A stretch of DNA of 64,000 bases from Bemisia tabaci. Lineage: Eukaryota; Arthropoda; Insecta; Hemiptera; Aleyrodidae. The notes beneath the pieces were generated by a model. That model was not told where the DNA came from. It did not search any database and saw only the letters and a list, made by a program, of their open reading frames with translations. Positions 56,412 through 64,000 of the stretch are shown here, in pieces; position 1 is the first letter of the stretch, and each line of letters opens with the position of its first letter. Both the position numbers and the translations under genes were made by a program. The stretch is taken from positions 2,418,001 through 2,482,000 of the forward strand of contig NC_092793.1 of assembly GCF_918797505.1 (NCBI RefSeq), in the 5' to 3' direction.

Positions 56412-56559
56412 AGAGACCCTGAGACCCTATTGTTAGTCCATCATTTTCCCCTTTAGTCTACAAAAACCATGCACTCGTTTCAAATGATAGGATCACTCCA
56501 GTTTCCCTTAGTCTTCTTTGTCTACCGCTTTGTCTATCAATTTTAATAGTCGGTCCGCT
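56412..56559. mobile_element. MITE-D right-half fragment
   Basis: ACCCTATTGTTAGTCCATCA, GTCTTCTTTGTCTACCGCTT and CTATCAATTTTAATAGTCGG+TCCGC. Its end directly abuts the start of the next MITE-D, end to end. Confidence 0.85.
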
Positions 56560-56654
56560 GCGGTCCGACTATTCAAATTGATAGACAAAGCTATAGACAA
56601 AGAAGACAAAAGAGATATGGAGGGATCCTATTAGCGGCAGCGGGTGGTTGCAAT

Positions 56655-57612
56655 CCCTGGTAAAAATTGGCGATAAGAGCTGCGTTTCAAAATACCATAG
56701 GAATTCTTATAGCCGCCTAAAGAAGGCTACAGAAAATCATATAGCTGGCTGTAGAATGCGGCGAAAATCATACGGCCGGGCTATACGAAGCGATAAAAAA
56801 GTATGCAGCCGGGCTATAGTTCCTATCGCCGGGCTTTACACTTTATCGCCTGGCTGTTGCTTTTTCGCCATCGATTATAAAAGGCTATACAAAATTGTGT
56901 AGAAATTCGTGTGCTTCGGGAATCATTAAGTTAGATACGGAACCACCTTAATATTTACAAAACACACATTATATTTTCCTTTAATACATATTTTTTTTCA
57001 TCAATTAAAATGAGAATAATCCATACAGGATGTGTAAACATTTCAAAATCATGAGTTGAATAACGCTGACTCCGCCAGATTAAATATTAGAGCGTAACAC
57101 AAAGCGGAGCGGCGACGCTCTGGCGCCTACAAACCTAACAGGGATACTTCACGCATTGCGCAACGCGTGAAGTATCCCTGTTAGGTTTGTAGGCGCCAAT
57201 GCGCGTTTCGCGCTCGCTGCCCACCTGCCGCGCCGCAGTGTGCCACGGCGCTTGAAGCAACTATTTCACACCAGCCAGAGGTATTGCACAGTATCATACG
57301 AGACTGAAGGCGCTCAAATATATTAGGAATGGCAGGCATCCATCAAAAGTACGGAGCTTTCCTCGCAAAATAAATCTAGATACTGCGGCTCAAAAAGAGA
57401 GCAGTTGTCCAAAAACTCACCACGTCCTAGCATCCGTAATTAGTAACGTTTAGCATACACTTTATCGCCTGGCTGTTGCTTAATCGCCATCGGCTATAAA
57501 AGGCTATAAGACATTGTGTATAGCCGGCTACAGAAGCTATTGGAAATCTTACAGCCGGCTGTAGGTCTATGGTATTTTGGAACACAGATTCTATTGCCAG
57601 TTCTTACCAGGG
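56655..57612. mobile_element. TIR element (958 bp) inserted in MITE-D
   Basis: The ends CCCTGGTAAAAATTGGCGAT and the inverse of ATTGCCAGTTCTTACCAGGG match with few changes, and the arms continue with TTTCAAAATACCATAG / CTATGGTATTTTGGAA and several GCCGGCTGTA-type motifs. ACACTTTATCGCCTGGCTGT+TGCTT occurs in direct orientation at about 56850 and 57463. The centre holds the palindrome at 57121-57198. Target duplication is unclear; the superfamily is not assigned. Confidence 0.85.
57121..57198. repeat. Perfect 34-bp-arm palindrome made of hAT minisatellite monomers
   Basis: Arm 57121-57154 (TGGCGCCTACAAACCTAACA+GGGATACTTCACGC) is exactly complementary to 57165-57198, with ATTGCGCAAC in between. 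The monomer GCGCCTACAA...ATACTTCACGCATTGCGC is that of the minisatellites at 11.9, 20.5 and 33.9 kb, here in head-to-head orientation. Confidence 0.92.
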
Positions 57613-57979
57613 GTGGACAAAGGAGGTAAGTTATAGACTAACTAACGGCAACCCACGAGAGACCCGATTGTAAATCCATCATTTTCTTCCTTATTCTAAA
57701 GGAACCAGCTGTTCCAACCAATAAAATCGCTCCATAATCCTTATGTCTTCTTTGTCATATCGCTTCGTCTATCAATTTTAATATTCGGTCCGTTGGTCAG
57801 ACGTAACAAAATAGAAAATTCCGTTACTTTTTAAATTTTGGCCGGGGTCTGACTGACTCCTGGTCACGCCGCGCCGGCCACACTGCTCCTCTCATTCTTC
57901 GGTCCAGCCTGGAAAACGTAATATTTTCAAGGCTGAGTGGGGTGGTTGCCCTTTTGTTTGAGCAGCCACTTTAAATCAT

Positions 57980-58447
57980 ATGAGAGGCCAGGATGTTTCT
58001 CGCAGATTTAGCAAGGAGGGAAGGAAGGGGTCAACCATGACCGGGCCCGGCTCATTTGTGGAGTCTCCTCAGGTTAGACAGGACCCCTCGCCCGCGCCGC
58101 GCAGACAGTTGCCACACTTTGAAAAAAGACTCCATTCCTCACGGGACTTGCACACTAAAATAAGTTGGATTCTTCAACCATCTGCTTACTTTGTTTTTCA
58201 TCATTTCCCACGGCGACCATTGTTCACTTTTTGCAACCGCCTCCGCGATTTGAGCCAGACGTCCAGACATGGGATTGTCTCGTTACAACCATTAAGTCAC
58301 AATCTGCCGATGAACTTCATAATAATAAATACTAGGTCAGTCCAAGATATTTTTTTTCAATATTGTGAATGCAGGCCCTCAATTACACGGTTAATTGTAA
58401 TCCATGGACGCCCACCCACATGCATTTTCACATCCCAAATAATTTGA
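57980..58447 (+). other. 155-codon frame, coding status unknown
   Basis: The longest frame outside repeats. It begins MRGQDVSRRFSKEGRKGSTM, is basic and Pro-, Ser- and Arg-rich in its first half and more hydrophobic later, ending FTSQII. I recognise no domain, and the second half runs into AT-rich sequence followed by a T run, as chance frames often do. A single-exon orphan gene or a chance frame are both possible. Confidence 0.2.
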
Positions 58448-58558
58448 CTGTTTTTTTTTTCTTTCTTTTTTTTGGAAGTGGTAACTCAAATTTTTCCTAA
58501 AGCATGAGAGCTAAAGTAGGAGCTTCAAACTTGAAATATGCTAAAATTGTCCTTTAAT

Positions 58559-58782
58559 ATGGACGTATTTCTGTCAAACGGAACTAAGCGCCATCGGAGT
58601 AGGAAGTTAGAAGGGGGCTTGGATTGGCGGCGAAGCCGGGCGTCAGGCTCATTCCGTCCTATACTCGCAATGCTTTTCCATGGCGCTTAATTCCGTTTGA
58701 CAGAACGCGCTATCCGGGATTCTAAATTCCTCAAAAGGAACTCAAATTGGCGCTTAGTTCCGTTTGACAGAAATACGTCCAT
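58559..58782. mobile_element. MITE-B variant with duplicated right arm
   Basis: Left GGACGTATTTCTGTCAAACG; right CGTTTGACAGAAATACGTCC, exact inverse. The centre differs from other MITE-B copies (CGCCATCGGAGTAGG) and the GGCGCTTAATTCCGTTTGAC right-arm block occurs twice, at about 58681 and 58749. Confidence 0.85.
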
Positions 58783-59101
58783 TTAATACTCGGACCTTTA
58801 AGTTTTCAAGTTTCCAAGGGTAGTACCTCCAAGTCCCGCTGCGGTGTCCCATTCTTATTTCTTTGTCATGGTCCACAAAGTATTTCTACTTCCGCTTCTG
58901 CGCACCTCCTCAAATAATAAGTAAAAAGGGAAGAAAGCGCAACGCAATTATAGGTACTTATTGTGTTTCACTTGAGGGGGAAAAGTTCGAAGATATGAAC
59001 CAGATGATATTTATAATATATTAATACACTGCAACTTACGGTTCAAAGTGAGAGGGTCATAATTTCCTCCTCGGAGTATATTCTCAGCTCCAAGTGAAAA
59101 T

Positions 59102-59266
59102 CAGTGGCGAGGCGTGAATGATCGATTATCGATAACTTCCCATTTAAATCTATGGTAAAGAATCGATTATTGAGGTGTTGGTTGCGGACACCCTTTTTAT
59201 TGATCCTTTTCCATAGGTTGAAACGGCAGATCAATCGATTTATCGCAAATGACGCCACGCCACTGG
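59102..59266. mobile_element. hAT MITE-F copy 2 (165 bp) with 8-bp target duplication
   Basis: Termini CAGTGGCGAGGCGTGA and TGACGCCACGCCACTG. Flanks GTGAAAAT (59094-59101) and GTGAGAAT (59267-59274) agree in 7 of 8 bases. Internal ATCTATGGTAAAGAATCGAT and ATTGATCCTTTTCCATAGGT are shared with copy 1. Confidence 0.92.
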
Positions 59267-59656
59267 TGAGAATAGGCACGGCGTACTTGGTACAACAACC
59301 AAAAGAGATTACTCTTGCTCAGTTCTCAAGATCTCACCCTCCCCAGTCTTTTCAGTTCACACAGCGCAGCGGGGTCAATGCGCTGCGCGCGGGACTTTTT
59401 GCGGAGATGGTATTAAGCTCCGAATAGTTGGCAGAATACATGGAACATTTCACAGTGGGAGAGGGGTGGAGTCCAAGTATACGAAGGTAATGAGATTACA
59501 TCGTTGAATCTCTTGGAGAAAAGGAGGGGAGCAAATATCATAATTTTATCTCTCTCATCTCTTTCATTGACCGACCACGTCTCGCCTCACCTTCTTCTCT
59601 CGGGGCCCAATCCTTCTCTCGGTCCTTGTCGCAAAATCTGAAAAAAGATATTTTAG
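59267..59656. other. Unassigned sequence
   Basis: No supportable feature. Confidence 0.35.
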
Positions 59657-60004
59657 CCCAAGTAGCATTTTTCAATGTAAAAGTTGCAACAAGTCGAAAC
59701 AATGTTGGTATTAGTTGCAACTTTCGGTCAACTTTTGGTCAATAAGTGCCGATTTTCGGCGATCTGATCGGAAGACAAAGTTGCAACCTGCTGAGATTGC
59801 AAAAGCGCTGAACCAAAGTTGTTTAAAATCTAAAGATAGGCAACCAGCAATACTTTGAAGTTGAAACATGTTTCAACTTAATTGCAACTAGTTCCAACAA
59901 TAATAGCTCCTTCGGGGGAGAGAGTAGGCAATCTACACATCAATCTATTAGTTGCAAGAATCAAATGATTTTGTTGCAAGTTGCTGCAACCTCTGCTACT
60001 TGGG
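59657..60004. mobile_element. MITE-K (348 bp) rich in TTGCAAC motifs
   Basis: Ends CCCAAGTAGCA and TGCTACTTGGG are inverse except for the spacing of one base. Inside, GTTGCAAC/TTGCAAC and related GTTGAAAC motifs occur about ten times in both orientations. Non-coding. Confidence 0.75.
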
Positions 60005-60400
60005 AGAAGAGGAATTTCATATTCATAAAAATGAGAGCAAAATTCAATAGGTCGAGTAAGTATTTTATCATTTATTTACCATTTTCCCCCTCTGTATTCG
60101 TTTCTTGCACTTTTATTTTCCTCAAAATTTCTTTTCCACTATTCTCTCCACATATACACATATTTCTTGATAGTATTTTAAATATGTTTATTTTTCCAAT
60201 CATATTTGAATTTAATAAATTAGCTTTGCCAGTTTATGGAGGCCATACAAACGTAAGCTTACAAGTCACCTTGCAGCGATACAGTATTCGGCCACGCTCT
60301 AAGAGTTTCCATTGCTTGAAAGTGTATTGCGGGAGGGCTGGTAAGGCGTCGAAATCACTTCCCTTCATCTGTGAAGATCCCAAGAAAAAGCAGCATTTAC
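60005..60400. other. Unassigned sequence
   Basis: A 146-codon frame (59965-60405) starts inside MITE-K; its hydrophobic middle comes from a T-rich tract. I do not call it a gene. Confidence 0.35.
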
Positions 60401-60620
60401 GGTGATACCACTATTCGAGCACGAGGGAGCCCATGTTGCCTACACTAAAAGTTGAAGGCGAACTCGCATAGTGCTATGCAACCTCTCACCGTACAGTAAC
60501 AAGCTATTCCTTGGGTGTATTCCGCGTGAGTATGCTTTATCACGATGATACCACAATTCAACCACGGAGGAACCCGTGTTGCATACACGGAAAATTGAAG
60601 GCGAACTGCCAATGCGTTAG
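60400..60620. repeat. Two-unit minisatellite, related to 27070-27400
   Basis: Two units about 140 bp apart share GGTGATACCACTATTCGAGC / ATGATACCACAATTCAACCA, CGAGGGAGCCCATGTTGCCT / CGGAGGAACCCGTGTTGCAT, and TTGAAGGCGAACT. Confidence 0.75.
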
Positions 60621-61134
60621 AATCACCCCTCCCCGTTTGGTAAAACGATATTTTTTTTTGTTCATTCCGAGTATTATATGAGGCCTTGTCAAGGTTAACT
60701 TCTAAAAAAGGAATCAAAACTCAGAGTAAGGAAAGAGTTATTAAGAATATTATTTGGCGGGAAATTTTTCTTTGAGACATCTTTTCGGTATTCAATTAAA
60801 ATTATCTGCTCATCAACCGCCAACGGGCGACTTGGACGATTTCGCTGGCCGCGAAGCGGCGTCTGGTGTTGGGCCACTTAGCGGCCAGGATGCACATCCC
60901 TAGTAACAGTTAAAAATCATTTTTCTCATGCATTTTTCCATCGGGACTGGCAACGAGGTTCCATCTTTACCGCAGGCTCTCTGACCCCTGAATTTTCTTT
61001 TTCTGGCACAGTTCGTGCTACCGGTCTCCCGGGCCGATTCCAATTTTTTGTTGTTTTAATATTGCCCAGGTTTTTGTATGTTACGCAATAGTTCCCATTA
61101 AAAGCAATGTATATTTTCATATTTTCTCACAGTT
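60621..61134. other. Unassigned sequence
   Basis: No supportable feature. Confidence 0.35.
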
Positions 61135-61240
61135 CCCTGTAAAGATCTATCGAGCCGATTTTCATGATTTTTCGGCTTTTTATAGAAGATAGTCCCTAAA
61201 TGAGCCCGCTTTTTTCAGATAAACTCACGGGGGCCCGCGA
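61135..61240. repeat. Dispersed repeat, inverse copy of 36345-36510
   Basis: CGATTTTCATGATTTTTCGG, ATAGTCCCTAAATGAGCCCG and CTCACGGGGGCCCGC match the reverse complement of 36400-36510. Confidence 0.6.
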
Positions 61241-62058
61241 AACGGAACTTGGAGGGCGCGATGCGGCTGATGGGCGTGCTCCCTAATACTCGGATACAGT
61301 CTCCCATAGAGTGCACATAGAGTCGTCATAAGAATGGAGGAGCTGGTGCCACTTTTCAGCATTTTCCAGTCACCGAATTCCATGACTCCTGTGCGGCGGC
61401 GGGTCACCATTTCGATACATTGTCGATTGTTTTCGATACACGGAAATCCGGCCATCCGATGTGAACAAAGATTACATGAATTATCACGTATTTAATATTG
61501 CCATTTTGGATCGAAAACGTATCGTGAAGTGACTGAATTTGGGCGCACACCGGGCTCGGAACTCTTCGACCAGAACGCTGCCCCATCTCACTTCATTTCA
61601 TGTATGACGACTCTATGTACTCTGTGCGGTCTATTTACATCTCCGTGACACCTTAACCCTGAGGCAATTCGTTTTCCCGGCGGGATTAGCATCCATTCAT
61701 CATGTATGGTCGTGTGCCGTAGGTCGGAAAAGAGCCGCCTGTCACTGCAGGCCGCGTGGCAGGAGATCGACCTTCCAGCTCTGCAACCTTCTTCCAAAGT
61801 CAAGGCTCCTTATTCATCGCCGCGGTCGAGCCGCAACTGGATTGGAGCTCACTCCGCAAACGGCGGCGGCTTCGGCGGCACTCCGCATCCAGTCGGCTTC
61901 CAAACGCACTTCGGGAACGTACTAGTACTTCTGGGTCAGCTCGGAAATTCGGCGCTGCGCTTCTAAAATGTCGCCGACCAGTCATAGAGAAAATGCGGAA
62001 GGTGATGGCAAGGATTGGCTGTGACCTAGGAAAGTACACAGACTGGAGCGCTGTTCAA
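61241..62058. other. Unassigned sequence with several open frames before a poly-A run
   Basis: An inverted pair lies at 61308-61334 and 61601-61628 (GTGCACATAGAGTCGTCATA against its near inverse). From 61706 to the A run, two plus frames (86 and 108 codons) and one minus frame (79 codons) overlap. The 108-codon frame ends with the residues ARIGCDLGKYTDWSAVQ next to the A run, which might be a retrotransposed tail, but no source gene is recognised. Confidence 0.3.
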
Positions 62059-62075
62059 AAAAAAAAAAAAAAAAT
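62059..62075. repeat. Poly-A run (about 17 nt)
   Basis: It follows open frames on the plus strand and directly precedes a MITE-A fragment. Confidence 0.85.
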
Positions 62076-62163
62076 TTCATGATGGAACCCGTATAAAGAC
62101 CTACATCATATTTCTGGAAATATCAAAAACTGTACTTGTGTGCCTTGTCCTCCAAGCCCCTCA
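62076..62163. mobile_element. MITE-A right-end fragment
   Basis: CATATTTCTGGAAATATCAA, AAACTGTACTTGTGTGCCTT and GTCCTCCAAGCCCCTC. The left half is absent. Confidence 0.8.
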
Positions 62164-63206
62164 ATAAGGTCCGTTCAAACGCAAACATTTCTACTTTGAG
62201 TTTTGACGGAGATATCACCCATGGAAATCGTCCACTGCGGGAGTATAAACCGTAGTTCCTGGTTTTATCCGCGTTTTATATGGAGAAACCAGTTGAAATA
62301 TATCACTGATTGGTGAAAGCAAGATGGAAGATACCGTAGTAATACCGTAGTACTGCATAGTATGCACTATCTTTGTCGTGGTGGATGAAATTCCGCTACC
62401 AACTTCCGCATTCTGTGGCTGTTCTCACTCGAATTTTTCACTCAGGTGCTGTCACGAGAAATAAACGATAACTTATGTTTTACGCATTTCAGCGGAAAGA
62501 TTAGATTGCTGAGAAGGCAAGTTCGAAATCAAAATTCGAAAGTTTGAGCTTTCACTCTTCTTTGTTAACAGATCTGAAGTTACTTTATATAGACACATTT
62601 TAATCCTGAATATATGTACACAAGTGTAGGTATTACAGGAAAGTATACGCACTCGGTATAGGTAGGTACGTCCCGCAGGTAGCCATTATATACCCTCAAA
62701 TAGGAGTAAACGAAATATTCAACGTCATTCTGTTCCACTGACGAGAGCTCAAGCGGCATCATTCTAGAAGTAATTAAAGATTTGGTAGGTAGTTGAATTG
62801 ATGCAGATTCAGAATGAAGCCCGCCGAACAAAATGCCATAAAACAGAAAGTGATGAATTTTATAGCCCTATCAACGATCGGTGTTGCCACAGGTGCACAA
62901 CCAGTTCTCAAGTCGAGGAAAGTGCCAGTCTTTCAAAGCGTTAGTGAACGGTTCCATCGTCTTAGCACGCTTTGAGACGGGGAAGTAAATGGAAAGGGGG
63001 AAAAGAAAAATGAGGAGGAAACGAAAAGAGGCTGGAGATGGGCTTGATAAATCATAAATGAACCGACATTTCGATGGAGGGGTTACTGAATTTTCAAATT
63101 ATTGATGCATGTTGTGCGTCCTCGGAACGGCCCTACGTTACGACCACGAATAGATTGAAATGTCTGAGGTATCCCCCACGGATTTTAGCTCCTTGCATCG
63201 GTAATT
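62164..63206. other. Unassigned 1-kb stretch
   Basis: No supportable feature; frames up to 83 codons without motifs. Confidence 0.35.
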
Positions 63207-63327
63207 GGACTATTTCTATCAAACGGAACTATGTGCATTAAGACATGAGCCCTGAGACCCAGAGGAATAGGGGCATAACAGGGCTCACGTGATGATGCAC
63301 ATAGTTCCGTTTGATAGGAATATACGG
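63207..63327. mobile_element. MITE-B copy
   Basis: Left GGACTATTTCTATCAAACGG; right CCGTTTGATAGGAATATACG. The body AACTATGTGCATTAAGACAT and its inverse are well kept. One CG pair of the left terminus is lost. Confidence 0.9.
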
Positions 63328-63380
63328 AAAAAAATAGGGTAGTCGACACAACCAGCGGCTGGTTAAAAATGCGCCAGCTA

Positions 63381-63412
63381 CCGTGCGGTAGTTATGATAA
63401 CTACCGCGGTGG
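63381..63412. repeat. Short palindrome
   Basis: ACCGTGCGGTAGTTAT / ATAACTACCGCGGT, with GGTAGTTAT-like words recurring to 63440. Confidence 0.6.
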
Positions 63413-63670
63413 AGGTCACAACTTACCCGGTAGTTACATCAACATCCATGGTTCGGAGGTCGGAGAAAATTTGGAAACTTTAAAAGCTTATAACTCGGTT
63501 CATACAAAGCCTTGAGGTTCCAAGAGCGGCTCCATTGGTTACCTAATGAAATTTTCTTTTGGGGACGCCCCTTAAAATTTAAAATTTGACAAATTAAACA
63601 TCAAAATTTGCAGTTTTACTCGCTAATTTCATGTCCGAGCTCTCTGATTGACTCGACTTAGTGTGCGCCT

Positions 63671-63945
63671 GCGGACTGATTACTGAAATTGATGGACAAA
63701 GCTCCAGACAAAGAAGACATAGGGAGTATGGAGCGATCCTATTGGTTGAAATGGGTGGTTCCGATAGACAAATGGAGAAAATGATAGACTAACTGTCGGG
63801 TCTCTCGCGGGTTGCCGTTAGTTATGTCTATTGCCTACCTCTTTTCTTCATTGCAACCACCCGCTTCCACCAATAGGATCTCTCCATATCGCCTTTGTCT
63901 CCTTTATCTATAGCTTTGTCGATCAATTTCAATGATCGGCCCGCT
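63671..63945. mobile_element. MITE-D copy 4 (275 bp, well preserved)
   Basis: Left GCGGACTGATTACTGAAATT+GATGGAC; right GTCGATCAATTTCAATGATC+GGCCCGC. Both inner blocks are present (CCTATTGGTTGAAATGGGTG and CAACCACCCGCTTCCACCAA), in the orientation opposite to copy 2. Confidence 0.92.
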
Positions 63946-63978
63946 GTAAGGAGCACGCATGCGCGTAGGAAAGGGGAG

Positions 63979-63994
63979 CCCCCCCCCCCCCCCC
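63979..63994. repeat. Poly-C run (16 nt)
   Basis: A C homopolymer just after a GCATGCGCG stretch. Confidence 0.95.
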
Positions 63995-64000
63995 TCTGAT

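Larger units (their letters stand above)
56560..57794. mobile_element. MITE-D copy split by a 958-bp element
   Basis: Left half 56560-56654 (GCGGTCCGACTATTCAAATT, GATCCTATTAGCGGCAGCGG) and right half 57613-57794 (GTGGACAAAGGAGGTAAG, ACGGCAACCCACGAGAGACC, CAATTTTAATATTCGGTCCG) reconstruct one MITE-D around the insert. Confidence 0.9.

Noticed and set aside
59965..60405. 146-codon hydrophobic frame resembling a membrane protein
   Set aside because: It starts inside MITE-K, and the hydrophobic stretch is the translation of a T-rich tract.

Overview
The window looks like gene-poor, repeat-dense chromosomal DNA of a eukaryote, most likely an arthropod. Supporting signs are the near absence of long open reading frames, a scaffold gap of 500 Ns, a degraded non-LTR retrotransposon reverse transcriptase of the type common in insects, and many hAT-like DNA transposons and short palindromic elements (MITEs). 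The repeats remind me of hemipteran (for example whitefly) assemblies, but that is recall and could not be checked. No complete, confidently recognisable host gene was found. Only a few weak exon candidates are listed.

Layout. 1-6.4 kb: a MITE of family A, an old hAT fragment carrying a small palindromic insertion, a poly-C repeat fragment and a complex fold-back at 4.28-5.27 kb. 6.61-8.45 kb: a pyrimidine-only satellite of 22-bp monomers with a 616-bp (28-monomer) higher-order repeat. Just after it (8.48-8.64 kb) lie two short overlapping open frames with splice-like ends. 11-16.2 kb: MITEs, a truncated hAT element with an internal minisatellite, a 167-bp hAT MITE with a near-perfect 8-bp target duplication, and several palindromic elements. 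18-26 kb: inverted-repeat elements, a 2.5-kb inverted pair enclosing the LINE fragment, and a TIR element invaded by a hAT element. 27-33 kb: minisatellite, MITEs and a CRE-containing palindrome. 33.46-34.88 kb: a full-length non-autonomous hAT element with a perfect 8-bp target duplication. It contains the assembly gap, and comparison with its paralogue suggests nothing is missing there.

36.8-37.05 kb: a cluster of two AP-1 and two CRE palindromes. 38.6-43.9 kb: more MITEs, including one split by a 1,255-bp hAT element with a perfect 8-bp target duplication, then a CpG-rich block with a nuclear-receptor-type site and a second nested insertion. 44.9-45.8 kb: tRNA-like (SINE-type) sequences around an AT-rich tract. 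46-64 kb: further nested MITEs (49.3-50.1 kb and 56.4-57.8 kb), tandem duplications and more copies of the same families.

The main biological content is therefore transposon stratigraphy. At least six host/insert pairs can be ordered in time, and many elements are long perfect or near-perfect palindromes that would make hairpin RNA if transcribed. Family labels used here (MITE-A to MITE-K) are mine and only denote similarity within this window.
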